A DNA stretch of 64,000 nucleotides from Vicinamibacterales bacterium (GTDB taxonomy: Bacteria; Acidobacteriota; Vicinamibacteria; Vicinamibacterales; UBA823), in NCBI GenBank assembly GCA_036012125.1, contig DASCOS010000004.1, positions 90,094 to 154,093 of the forward strand, read 5' to 3'. The notes under the pieces are model-generated. The model did not search any database and was not told the DNA's origin. It was given only the letters and a program-made list of their open reading frames with translations. The translations under genes and the position numbers were made by a program. Positions within the stretch are counted from its first letter, which is position 1. Each line of letters starts with the position of its first letter. This document shows, piece by piece, positions 10,701 to 18,255 of this stretch.

Positions 10701-11030
10701 GACTCACTCATTGAAGCGACCGAGGAAGTGGACGGTACCCTCATCGCGGTCGAGGAAAAGCTAGTCCAGATGAAGCTGACCGGCACCGGGCAGGATAATG
10801 TCCGATGGCCGACGATGTTGTCTGGACGGATCGGATATCTCATCAGGAATGTAGCCACCTACGATTTCCCGCCAAATGACCAGCAGCGCGAAGTGCAAGA
10901 CGTGCTCGAAACGCGGATGCGGGATACGCTGGTCGAGGTGCGTAGAGCGATCGAGAATGTCAGGTCGCTCAACGAAACCCTGGCAGGGCAAGGGGTCCCG
11001 CCGGTCTTGATTGGAACACCGCAACCGTAA
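7791..11030 (+). CDS. Large exported BNR/sortilin-like beta-propeller protein
   Basis: About 1079 residues, exported, belonging to the large bacterial group annotated as glycosyl hydrolase or VPS10/BNR-repeat proteins. It carries a signal peptide with a phenylalanine-rich core, many BNR/Asp-box repeats (S-x-D-x-G-x-T-W, e.g. STDGGSTW, SRDAGDTW, TVNDGQSW, SRDNGLSW, RTDNYGESW) over residues ~30-720, and a C-terminal coiled-coil-rich region (~900-1060) common in this family. ATG 7791 is favoured by AGAGGGGG just upstream; 7764 is possible. The hydrolase label is only by family custom: no catalytic residues can be pointed to. The signal-peptide codons include a run of ten T (7855-7864). Confidence 0.85.
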   Translation: MTKLVERMKTRVFACLVTLAPIFFFAGTATGQDISPDHYEGLRYRHIGPVGNRIASVAGVSGNPNIYYVGAASGGVWKTVDGGLFWEPVFDDHPSHAIGALAVAASDPEIVWVGTGEPHIRSNVTIGDGVWKSTDGGSTWSNMGLGATGRISRVLIHPSDPNIVYVGALGHAHASQPERGVYRTMDGGETWEHILFVDENTGASSVEMDPNNPRILYAGMWHVIFNTWGRESGGPGSGLFVSRDAGDTWRKLEGNGLPLRTIGKVDVCLTPADSNRIYALIETGDGVPLNGEETDNGELWRSDDGAKTWQLVTYDQNFGGRTAYYNNCAVAPDDPDEAYFLTAPLVKSIDGGQTGVVQNGRRRPGGDNHDIWIDPTNGDRMIIGNDGGLAISENRGATWLRVNLPIAQMYHVTTDTKVPYNVYGNRQDGPSFRGPSNSRTGGFGGSRIPRGMWHSVGGGESGFATPDPVEPDIIWSSASGSGAVGGIVVRFDERTRQFRQVEVWPESTIGWPAETLRYRFQWTFPLLISPHDHDTIYVTSQHVHRTVNDGQSWEVISPDLTTNDKSKQGLSGGLTPDNIGVEYCCVVYAFDESPAQPGVFYAGSNDGLVHVSRDNGLSWQDVTANIPDLPELGVVRGIDASKWDAGKAYLAVEFHQVGNFAPYVYRTDNYGESWTKITDGISDSVLSFARSIQEDPVRPGLVYLGTENAVYVSFNDGDQWQPLQTNMPAAPNYGLVIQEHFNDLVVGTYGRGFWILDDLSPLQQLTPEVASSEAHLFEPRPTYRLHNITSPQAMPNDPSDGENPPYGASINYWLGSDGHGDVSIRIENDRGETVRILDGTTHEGINRVWWDLRSEPSAEIKLRTKPTYGEWLDLGDERWRSGGGEITILEPPGTYTVVLDLDGSEQRRQLQVLKDPNSEGSEDDIAEQTALLYQLRDDHEQVTAAINQLEWLRRQLYDLQAVLADAPAGRDSLIEATEEVDGTLIAVEEKLVQMKLTGTGQDNVRWPTMLSGRIGYLIRNVATYDFPPNDQQREVQDVLETRMRDTLVEVRRAIENVRSLNETLAGQGVPPVLIGTPQP

Positions 11031-11086
11031 TGGAACGGTAAACAACCGAGGGGTGTGTCGATCCGTCGCACCCTTCTTTCATCACG

Positions 11087-12415
11087 ATGACCAATGTAGG
11101 TAACGGTGGGAGCAAACCGCTCGGTCTAACGACGGCCACGGCGTTCGTTATTGCGGCGATGGTCGGCACTGGCGTTTTCACGACGCTCGGGTTTCAGGTT
11201 GCCGACATCCGGTCACCGTTCGCCATTATGATGCTGTGGCTCGTTGGTGGGGTGGTCGCACTATGTGGCGCGCTCAGCTACGGCGAGCTGGGAGCAGCAC
11301 TACCACGCTCAGGCGGTGAGTATCACATCCTCCGTCGGGTCTACACGCCGGCGTTGGGGTTTTTGGCCGGGTGGGTCTCGGCGACAGTTGGGTTTGCCGG
11401 GCCGTCGGCTTTGGCTGCTATAGCCTTGGCGTCATACACCGACGCGTTCATTCCTGGCCTGCCTGCAAAACATCTAGCCGCTGGGGCGGTGCTTACTTTC
11501 ACGCTGATCCACGCGTCGAGCCTCCGGGTTGGCGCCCTGTTCCAAAACGTGCTGACCGGTCTGAAGGTGTGTCTCATCTTGGGATTTATCGTCGCTGCCT
11601 TCACTGTCGACCGCGCGCAGGAATTGTCGCTAGTGCCGCAGGTAGGAGTCCTCGGCGTCATGACCGGACCAGCCTTTGCGGTAGCGCTGATCTTCGTTTC
11701 CTACGCCTACACGGGTTGGAACGCGGCGATTTACGTCATCGATGAGATTGACCAACCAAGCCGCACGCTGCCGCGAGCGTTGCTTCTTGGCACTGGCGTG
11801 GTCACCGTACTCTACGTGCTGCTCAACTACGTGTTTCTCCGGACTGTTGCGATGGACCAACTGGCTGGTCAGATCGAAGTCGGTTTCTTGGCGGGCGTGC
11901 AGATCTTCGGCGAGGCCGGCGGGCAGATCACGGCCGCCATCATCGCAGGTCTACTAGCTTCGACTGTGAGTGCCTATGTTTTCCTGGGGCCAAGAATCTT
12001 AATGGTAATGGGCGAAGACATTCCGGCGTTGGCGTGGCTGTCGGTGAAGAGTAGGCGCGGCTTGCCTGTGAACGCCTTCATTTTTCAGACAGTCCTAGCT
12101 CTCACGTTTATCTATACATCCACGTTTCCTCAAGTGCTTCTCTACGCGTCGATCTTGCTGACCATGATCTCAACTTTGGCTGTCGCTGGTGTGTACGTTC
12201 TCCGGTCAACCGAGCCTAACCTGGTGCGGCCATACCGAACTTGGGGCTACCCGGTCACGCCTGCCATCTACCTAGCAGTTAACGTCTGGGCACTAACGTT
12301 CGTGCTGATGAATGAGACGTTCGCCTCACTCGTCGGTCTTGGTATCCTTGGCGTCGGCCTTGTGCTGTATGCGGTTATGCAGCGTTTGATTTTTTCACGT
12401 GTTCCTTTAGACTAA
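11087..12415 (+). CDS. APC family amino acid permease
   Basis: A 442-residue polytopic membrane protein of the amino acid-polyamine-organocation superfamily. The TM1 motif AFVIAAMVGTGVFTTLG, with the unwound G-x-G-I/V-F substrate-binding turn, and the segment ALSYGELGAALPRSGGEYHIL in TM2-3 are diagnostic. Roughly twelve hydrophobic helices follow, with AYTGWNAAIYVIDEI in TM6. It would exchange or import an amino acid with protons. It starts 56 bases after the BNR protein and ends five bases before a small Cys/His protein, so these may be cotranscribed. Substrate unknown. Confidence 0.88.
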   Translation: MTNVGNGGSKPLGLTTATAFVIAAMVGTGVFTTLGFQVADIRSPFAIMMLWLVGGVVALCGALSYGELGAALPRSGGEYHILRRVYTPALGFLAGWVSATVGFAGPSALAAIALASYTDAFIPGLPAKHLAAGAVLTFTLIHASSLRVGALFQNVLTGLKVCLILGFIVAAFTVDRAQELSLVPQVGVLGVMTGPAFAVALIFVSYAYTGWNAAIYVIDEIDQPSRTLPRALLLGTGVVTVLYVLLNYVFLRTVAMDQLAGQIEVGFLAGVQIFGEAGGQITAAIIAGLLASTVSAYVFLGPRILMVMGEDIPALAWLSVKSRRGLPVNAFIFQTVLALTFIYTSTFPQVLLYASILLTMISTLAVAGVYVLRSTEPNLVRPYRTWGYPVTPAIYLAVNVWALTFVLMNETFASLVGLGILGVGLVLYAVMQRLIFSRVPLD

Positions 12416-12420
12416 CCAGG

Positions 12421-12819
12421 ATGTCTCTGTTTCGCCGACGAATGGCTCGGTGTTGTGTTTTTACCCTCTTGGTCCAGATGACCGTGCTGCTGACGGCTGT
12501 GCTGGCGTGCTGCCAAGACAACTGTCTGATGCACCATGGCTCTCAAGCGACCGAACACCACAGTAGTGACCTGCGGAGTGGTGCGCATTGCGCAATGCAA
12601 GATATGGACTCGGCAGGAAGTGCTGACCTAGCCGACTTAGGTTTTCGTTGCGCCTGCAGTGATGATCAGGCGATTGATCTGTTACTAGGTGCGTCTGGCA
12701 TCCTCGTATCCAAGCAATTGATTCACAACGTTAATAGCGTCCACGGCCGTTTGGCTTTATTCCTGCCTTTGCCTATCGAAATACCTGGAGACCTTTCTCC
12801 TCACCCCCCTCGCCTATAA
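12421..12819 (+). CDS. Small exported Cys/His-rich protein, possibly copper-related
   Basis: A 132-residue protein of unknown function. A hydrophobic signal-like segment (about residues 10-30, LLVQMTVLLTAVLACC) is followed by a Cys/His/Met-rich stretch (DNCLMHHG, EHHSS, HCAMQDMD) and a later C-x-C. It lies five bases after the permease stop and 140 bases before copC, so metal handling, most plausibly copper, is a reasonable inference from composition and position. Its size and layout are reminiscent of small membrane proteins such as DUF2946 that occur near metal genes, but I cannot establish homology. A second ATG lies seven codons in. Confidence 0.55.
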   Translation: MSLFRRRMARCCVFTLLVQMTVLLTAVLACCQDNCLMHHGSQATEHHSSDLRSGAHCAMQDMDSAGSADLADLGFRCACSDDQAIDLLLGASGILVSKQLIHNVNSVHGRLALFLPLPIEIPGDLSPHPPRL

Positions 12820-12959
12820 CTGGCTTAGCCTCGATTCACTCAAAGTTTCCCTTGGAAACACAACAGCGAGCGCTCATCTAGCATCCGCAGTTGGTGTATT
12901 TCGGTTTGGGGAACTGCGAGTTTGGAGTTACGACTTTTTAATTTTTTTGGAGGTGTATT

Positions 12960-13334
12960 TTGAAACGAAAAACCAGATGGATTCTTGGCGTCGGAATTAC
13001 CGTGTTTCTTTTTGGGCCTACTCTTGCTGCCCACTTGGCCGTCACCAAGACTGAGCCGGAAGCTAACACCACCGTAGAGTCGCCATCACTCGTGCAAATT
13101 TGGTTCACGCAGAAACCAGAACTGGTGGTGAGCACACTAAACTTGAAACAGGGCGACTTAGACGTCTCGATTAGTGACGTTGAGGCTGGTAGGGATAACT
13201 CACTTGTCGCTAGGGTGGACGATGTTCTGCCGTCGGGCAATTACATCGTAGAGTGGAAGACCGCCGGCGATGATGGCCATGTTCTAAGAGGCGAATTTTC
13301 CTTCAGTGTGTCAAATGTTGTTGCTCAACGGTAA
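12960..13334 (+). CDS. copC: CopC-type copper-binding protein
   Basis: A 124-residue periplasmic protein with a CopC immunoglobulin-like domain. The signal peptide ends near TLAA, which would leave a histidine at the mature N-terminus (HLAVTKTEPEANT), as needed for the Cu(II) amino-terminal site. The distal Asp/His pair sits in AGDDGHVLRGEFSFSV. Length and layout are typical. Translation starts at TTG 12960 behind GGAGG. CopC delivers copper to, or sequesters it with, CopD, encoded 42 bases downstream. The TTG start and the T-run before the ribosome site suggest modest expression. Confidence 0.88.
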   Translation: MKRKTRWILGVGITVFLFGPTLAAHLAVTKTEPEANTTVESPSLVQIWFTQKPELVVSTLNLKQGDLDVSISDVEAGRDNSLVARVDDVLPSGNYIVEWKTAGDDGHVLRGEFSFSVSNVVAQR

Positions 13335-13375
13335 CTGACTGGGATGAGTTATAGAACCGCAAGGTTTGATTCAAG

Positions 13376-14296
13376 ATGACACCTGAGACTGCCGTTACTG
13401 CCCTGTCAGGAGCCACGCGTTGGATGGCCTATGTAGGCGGCGTCCTTGCGGTTGGGGCATGCGGTTTTCGGTTCGCCGTGCTAACTGCTGTGCGCCGTTG
13501 CGAGGGGTCTGGTCAGTTCCACCGACGGGCCAGTCAAATAGGCCTCGGCGGCGCCATGCTGTTCTTTGTTGCCTCGCTCAGTCGGATTTATGTCCAGACC
13601 TACGTGTTCTTCGGTTCTGAACAAACCATCACAGTCGACTTATTACGAACGGTTGTTTTCCAAACCCGTTGGGGCAGCGGATGGATGTGGCAGTTTGCTG
13701 CCTCGGCGGCGTGTGTGGTCGCGTATTTGGCAATCCTTAGGTCGCCTCGACTTGGCTGGCCAGCGGCAATTCTCACAGGATTGGCGATATGCGCGACGAG
13801 TCCGCTGACCGGTCACGCGATGAGCCACGTCGTCCCTTGGCAGGCGGTGTCGTTGCAAGCATTGCATTTGGCCGGTTCAGGTCTTTGGCTTGGGACGCTA
13901 GTCATCGTTTTCTCCGTCATTGTCTGGCCACCAACTGATGGTGAGGCTCGTCCGCTAATTCAAGAGCCAACTGTCGTGGTGAATGCATTCTCTCGGGTGG
14001 CGCTTGCTGGTTGTGGTCTTTTAGTTGTTACCGGTTGTTTGACGACCTGGCTCTACATTGATGAAATGACCGTGCTGTGGACCACTGCTTACGGTCAGAC
14101 TCTTCTAACCAAATTAGGACTGTTTCTAGCCGTTGCGTCCTTGGGGGCGTACAATTGGCGACGACTCAAGCCCCATCTAGGTAGTCCCAGTAAGACAGCG
14201 TCACTTCTTCGATCCGTAGCCGCAGAATTGGTGCTGGCTGGCATAGTCCTAGCGGTGACGGCGTTCTTAGTGGGGTTACCATTACTCGCGCAATGA
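13376..14296 (+). CDS. copD: CopD-family copper transport membrane protein
   Basis: A 306-residue inner membrane protein with about eight transmembrane helices and the CopD domain. Histidine-bearing segments TGHAMSHVVPWQ and LQALHLAGSGLWLGTLVIV are the family's hallmark and probably carry copper across the membrane. It follows copC directly. CopCD pairs import copper for cuproenzymes or contribute to resistance; the absence of a CopA ATPase or multicopper oxidase nearby fits import better, but that is inference. Confidence 0.87.
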   Translation: MTPETAVTALSGATRWMAYVGGVLAVGACGFRFAVLTAVRRCEGSGQFHRRASQIGLGGAMLFFVASLSRIYVQTYVFFGSEQTITVDLLRTVVFQTRWGSGWMWQFAASAACVVAYLAILRSPRLGWPAAILTGLAICATSPLTGHAMSHVVPWQAVSLQALHLAGSGLWLGTLVIVFSVIVWPPTDGEARPLIQEPTVVVNAFSRVALAGCGLLVVTGCLTTWLYIDEMTVLWTTAYGQTLLTKLGLFLAVASLGAYNWRRLKPHLGSPSKTASLLRSVAAELVLAGIVLAVTAFLVGLPLLAQ

Positions 14297-14373
14297 GGAT
14301 CGCTATCGTGTCCGCGCCAGACTGTTTACACTAGAGAGTTTGTGATTTCCGATTGATTTGCCAAAGGAGCGTT

Positions 14374-14565
14374 ATGGCTGCGTATACCTGTCCGAAGTGT
14401 GGGATGAGCGTGGGGACGATGACCTGTGGAAAGTGCGGGAAAGAGTTAGTGCACGATACGTTGATTTTAGATGGGAAGGCCGTGCACATTTCGAAGTGCC
14501 CTGATGATCACGGCAAGATTAAGTCGCCGATGTGTTGCGGCGAAGATATGACTTGCGCCGTGTAA
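14374..14565 (+). CDS. Small zinc-ribbon-like cysteine-rich protein
   Basis: A 63-residue protein with eleven cysteines: CPKCGM, TCGKCGKE, KCPDDHG and MCCGEDMTC. The first two pairs form a likely zinc ribbon and the C-terminal CC-x5-C could bind another metal. Similar short proteins are widespread in bacteria, often near copper genes, but their job is not known to me. ATG 14374 is chosen because AAGGAG lies seven bases upstream; the frame itself extends to 14353. It is the last gene before a strong terminator and sits 77 bases after copD, supporting a role with the copper genes. Confidence 0.75.
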   Translation: MAAYTCPKCGMSVGTMTCGKCGKELVHDTLILDGKAVHISKCPDDHGKIKSPMCCGEDMTCAV

Positions 14566-14586
14566 CTGCGGGCATTTAATAGCAGG

Positions 14587-14626
14587 AAAAAGGAGGCAGA
14601 GACATTAATTTCTGCCTCCTTTTTTT
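14587..14626. terminator. Bidirectional intrinsic terminator
   Basis: A 14-bp perfect stem (14587-14600 pairing with 14611-14624, core AGGAGGCAGA) with a ten-base loop. A T-run follows it on the plus strand and the A-run on its left becomes a U-run on the minus strand. It lies exactly between the convergent zinc-ribbon and dienelactone hydrolase genes and should stop transcription from both sides. Confidence 0.93.
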
Positions 14627-15529
14627 CTAGTCACTCAATGTGCGGGATAGGTAGCTCTTCAGACGCTGCCATGCATTGAGGGCGGGTTCTGTGCGTGTAT
14701 CAGGTTCTTGGTCTACAAACAGCCAGAACCCGTGGTTCACCTCGTCGTAGATGTGGACATCATTCTCAATATTGGCCGTCCGTAATGCCTCGACGAACTG
14801 TTCGACATCTTGGGGCGGAATCCCTGCATCCTCCGCAGCGAATGTACCATAGACCTCATGCGTGATCCGCTGCAGTATCTCTGGATCCTGCACGAGTTGC
14901 CCATAAAACATTGCTGTGCCTTCGTGCATGTCACCGTCAAGACCATAGCTCAGCGCGATCCCGCCGCCAAAACACCAACCCATTACCGCGACCTTACCGC
15001 TCGTGTCGACTCGGTCGCGTAGATAGGCGGCCGAGACGTTCAGGTTGGTGACCACCTGATCCATGTTTGCCCGAGCCTCTCGGGTCAAGGCACGATTTTC
15101 GTCAGGGTTACTTCCTGTTCGACCCTGAAAGAGATCGGCCGCAAGTGCGACATAGCCTTCTGCTGCGAGTGCATCAGCCACTTGACGCACCCGGTCTTTT
15201 AGGCCGTCCCACTCATGCACCAAGATAATCGCAGGGTGTGGTCCGTCACCATCGGGTAGCGCAAGATAACCTGTGGTTGCGGTATCTCCAGGTAGGTAAT
15301 GGAGCGCCTGACCCTGTGGGGGCGGTGCGGTACCGAGTAAGGCGGCCGGCAACTCGTCGTCGGTCGTTGGCTCATGCACAATGCGCAGTTCTGCTGAAGG
15401 CGCCGGCGTTTCCTCGGTGGCCTCATCAGCCGGGGCTTCACCATCTGCGCAGGCGCCGGCGAGACTGAAACTACTAGCCAGCAGCGCTGACAAAAAGCCG
15501 CGCATCCAAAAAGACATTGTGGTTGACAT
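14627..15529 (-). CDS. Dienelactone hydrolase family lipoprotein
   Basis: A 300-residue alpha/beta-hydrolase of the dienelactone hydrolase family, exported as a lipoprotein (signal followed by LAGAC lipobox). An acidic, proline-rich linker precedes the hydrolase domain. The nucleophile is the cysteine in MGWCFGGG, and the catalytic histidine is in VNHGFW; the acid is probably the Asp of AAEDAG. VHEWDGL is the conserved block before the nucleophile. Start ATG 15529 has GGAGAT upstream. The natural substrate is unknown; the family hydrolyses lactones and esters. Confidence 0.87.
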   Translation of the reverse strand: MSTTMSFWMRGFLSALLASSFSLAGACADGEAPADEATEETPAPSAELRIVHEPTTDDELPAALLGTAPPPQGQALHYLPGDTATTGYLALPDGDGPHPAIILVHEWDGLKDRVRQVADALAAEGYVALAADLFQGRTGSNPDENRALTREARANMDQVVTNLNVSAAYLRDRVDTSGKVAVMGWCFGGGIALSYGLDGDMHEGTAMFYGQLVQDPEILQRITHEVYGTFAAEDAGIPPQDVEQFVEALRTANIENDVHIYDEVNHGFWLFVDQEPDTRTEPALNAWQRLKSYLSRTLSD

Positions 15530-15728
15530 GATTTATCTCCTTCAAAATCACTCAGGCTTGCAGTTATCTTGGTAAGCCCTGATCAATCTATCACGCTGCA
15601 ACACTCCAGAGTGACACTCACTGCAAATGCGTTGTCCTCTCGTTCATCGAGCGTGCTCGCATCGAGGGAATCTATGTCGACCAGCCAATTTTTGCCACCT
15701 GTGGCATGATTGACTGGATCACCTGTTC
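15530..15728. other. Intergenic region, divergent genes
   Basis: About 200 bases between the hydrolase and helicase genes. It must contain both promoters. I see no clear operator, RNA or terminator in it. Confidence 0.4.
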
Positions 15729-17207
15729 TTGGAATGTCTTACTAAAGATATCCGCTTGGCGAAACTTCTTAACGAATCTGTCGTGTCGGAGCCTAAAGAC
15801 CTGTTGCCCGAGGTCGGAATTGATGACCTCGAAGAACCCTTGCGTGCAGGGGCAGCCCGCGCGGGTTGGACGACTCTCATGCCAGTGCAGGCGATGGCGA
15901 TTCCGTATCTGCTGGCCCGCCGGGACATGCTGATTCAAGCTCGGACTGGCAGCGGCAAGACCGGTGCGTTTTTACTGCCGATGCTAAAACGCCTGGATCG
16001 ATCGCATCCTCACTGCCAAGCTCTCGTGCTTGTGCCGACCCGCGAACTCGCGAGACAGGTGTGGCATGAGGCCGAGACGCTCTGCGGGGATGCTGGTCTG
16101 CGCCACGTTCCAGTCTACGGTGGTGTTGGTTACGGCCCGCAGGTTGACGCGCTACGCGACGGGGCGCACATCATCGTAGGCACACCGGGTCGCGTGCTTG
16201 ACCATTTACTCAAACGGACGATGTCGTTCAAGCACCTCAAGATGGTCATCTTTGATGAGGCCGACAGGATGTTGTCGATGGGCTTCTATCCGGACATGAA
16301 GGAAATGCAACGGCACTTTCCGGAGCGTCGACTGCACAGCTGTATGTTCTCAGCGACCTTTCCAGACTTTGTCATGCGCACTGCTCGGGAGTTCCTTCAC
16401 GAGCCCGAGTTCCTATCCCTCAGCCGCGACCACGTCCATGTGACTGATACCGAGCACGTGTACTACATTGTGCCCGGGATGGATAAGGACCGCAGTCTAA
16501 TGCGTATTATCGAACTGGAAAATCCGACGTCAGCCATCATTTTCTCGAACACGAAGTCGATGGTGCACTACGTGTCCAATCTGCTGAAGAACTTTGGTTA
16601 CGACGCTGACGAATTGAGCGCGGATTTATCCCAGGCTGAGCGCGAACGCGTGCTAAAGCGTGTGCGACAGGGATCGCTTCGGTTTCTCGTGGCAACCGAC
16701 GTAGCCGCACGTGGGCTCGACATTCCCGACTTGTCGCACGTCATTCAGTATGAGCCACCAGCCGACATCGAAGGTTACATTCATCGTGCGGGCCGGACCG
16801 GTCGGGCCGGTGCGACCGGCATCGCCATGTCGCTTGTCACAGAATTAGAGTGGTTCACGCTGAATAAGATTGCAAAGGCCTTTGGTATTGAGATGCAGGA
16901 ACGCCCCTTGCCAACGCCGTCGGATGTAGAAACGTTGGTGGCGGAACGTGTCACCGTCCTACTCGAGGCAAGACTCCGAGACCGGGATGCGCTGAAACGT
17001 GAGCGGAGCCAGCGATTTATTGCGCTTGCCCGGCAACTGGCTGAGAACGAAGACGAGTCTGCGCTCATTGCCATGTTGCTTGATGACTACTACCAACAGA
17101 GCCTTCATGCGCCACTTCACCGACCAACTGAACCGCCGCTACCCAAGAAAAAGGTCGGCACCCCCCGACCGCGACGGCGTTCTTCGGGACGCTCACCGCG
17201 TCGATGA
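15729..17207 (+). CDS. DEAD-box ATP-dependent RNA helicase
   Basis: A 492-residue DEAD-box helicase that would remodel RNA in the cytoplasm. All core motifs are visible: Q-motif region (TTLMPVQAMAIP), Walker A ARTGSGKT, PTRELA, TPGR, IFDEADRM, SAT, then in the second domain ATDVAARGLDIP and HRAGRTGRAG. The C-terminal tail is basic (KKK, PRPRRRSSGRSPRR), as in rRNA-binding family members. The first possible start is TTG 15729; GTG 15783 is an alternative, and neither has a strong ribosome site. Its end overlaps the K+ channel start by four bases. Confidence 0.93.
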   Translation: MECLTKDIRLAKLLNESVVSEPKDLLPEVGIDDLEEPLRAGAARAGWTTLMPVQAMAIPYLLARRDMLIQARTGSGKTGAFLLPMLKRLDRSHPHCQALVLVPTRELARQVWHEAETLCGDAGLRHVPVYGGVGYGPQVDALRDGAHIIVGTPGRVLDHLLKRTMSFKHLKMVIFDEADRMLSMGFYPDMKEMQRHFPERRLHSCMFSATFPDFVMRTAREFLHEPEFLSLSRDHVHVTDTEHVYYIVPGMDKDRSLMRIIELENPTSAIIFSNTKSMVHYVSNLLKNFGYDADELSADLSQAERERVLKRVRQGSLRFLVATDVAARGLDIPDLSHVIQYEPPADIEGYIHRAGRTGRAGATGIAMSLVTELEWFTLNKIAKAFGIEMQERPLPTPSDVETLVAERVTVLLEARLRDRDALKRERSQRFIALARQLAENEDESALIAMLLDDYYQQSLHAPLHRPTEPPLPKKKVGTPRPRRRSSGRSPRR

Positions 17208-18076
17208 GGCCACGAGGTATGACCAACCCTCCACCTATCAGTTTCATGGCGCCCTGGCGGCGTCGCGTCCATGAAATTGTGTTCGAGGCCGACACAGCTG
17301 CCGGCAAGCTGTTTGACGTCTTGTTGATTACGGCGATCGTTATCAGCGTGACAGCGGTGATGCTCGATAGCGTCACCTCGATTCACAACCGCTATGGCCA
17401 AGAGTTACTCCTGTTGGAGTGGGTCTTCACCATCCTTTTTACGGTCGAGTATGTCGTTCGGCTAATCAGCGTACAAAACGCGCGACGTTATGTGACTAGT
17501 TTCTTCGGCGTGGTGGATCTATTGGCCATTTTACCCACCTACCTTAGCGTTCTTATGCCAGGCAGCCAGTCGTTGCTCGTGATTCGTGCACTGCGTCTAT
17601 TGAGGGTCTTCCGTGTATTAAAGCTTGCTAGTTACGTGAAAGAGGGCGATTTCTTGATGGCAGCCTTACGGGCAAGCCGCGCGAAGATCACCGTATTTGT
17701 GAGTTCCCTGCTGTCAATCGCGGTCGTTGTTGGCTCCGTGGTGTATCTCATCGAAGGCGAGGCGAGCGGTTTTACAAGCATTCCGCGAGCCATGTACTGG
17801 GCAATTGTCACGATGACGACTGTTGGATACGGCGACATTGCGCCGGCGACCACGTTGGGCCAGGTTGCGGCTGCAGGGTTGATGATCCTAGGTTACGCCA
17901 TTATCGCCGTGCCGACTGGTATCGTCTCGGTTGAATTGGCTAAGTTAAATCCAATTTCGAAGGTGTCGACACAGGCCTGTCTCGTGTGCTCTCGAGAAGG
18001 CCATGATCACGATGCCTCTTACTGTAAGTACTGTGGCTCAGCACTATATGCTGACGGCGAGTCGGGGAGTTCTTGA
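17204..18076 (+). CDS. Voltage-gated potassium channel with C-terminal zinc ribbon
   Basis: A 290-residue six-helix K+ channel subunit (Kv type), active as a tetramer in the inner membrane. The S4 sensor has regularly spaced arginines (IRALRLLRVFRVLK) and the pore carries the selectivity filter TTVGYGD at about residues 205-211. The cytoplasmic tail ends in a C-x2-C-x11-C-x2-C motif (CLVCSREGHDH ... CKYCGSAL), a zinc-ribbon-like element that could bind metal or tune gating. The gene overlaps the helicase by an ATGA, suggesting coupled translation. A second ATG six codons in is possible. Confidence 0.92.
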   Translation: MRPRGMTNPPPISFMAPWRRRVHEIVFEADTAAGKLFDVLLITAIVISVTAVMLDSVTSIHNRYGQELLLLEWVFTILFTVEYVVRLISVQNARRYVTSFFGVVDLLAILPTYLSVLMPGSQSLLVIRALRLLRVFRVLKLASYVKEGDFLMAALRASRAKITVFVSSLLSIAVVVGSVVYLIEGEASGFTSIPRAMYWAIVTMTTVGYGDIAPATTLGQVAAAGLMILGYAIIAVPTGIVSVELAKLNPISKVSTQACLVCSREGHDHDASYCKYCGSALYADGESGSS

Positions 18077-18255
18077 TCGCGCACCCTCGACTATTGAGAA
18101 CTACAGTCGGATTGCGAACACTGGTGGGCAGCCTTTGCTAATTGGTCCGTAGCAAAAGCGACCAACAGGTTGCATCGGTCGACTGCCTCACGTAGGCTTT
18201 CAGTTAGACGTTGGTTATCTAGCGTCGCTTTTGCTGCAGAATATCCCCAAAGCTT
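18077..18255 (+). promoter_or_regulatory. Structured leader upstream of leuCD
   Basis: The 180 bases before leuC contain a perfect 12-bp inverted repeat, AGCAAAAGCGAC (18151-18162) and GTCGCTTTTGCT (18224-18235), separated by 61 bases. Inside lie a second complementary pair (ACCAAC 18161-18166 with GTTGGT 18210-18215, overlapping the outer stem by two bases) and a small hairpin (GCCT-5-AGGC at 18185-18197). If transcribed it would form a long stem ending about 20 bases before the leuC ATG. I see no leucine-rich leader peptide and no T-box motif. Confidence 0.5.
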
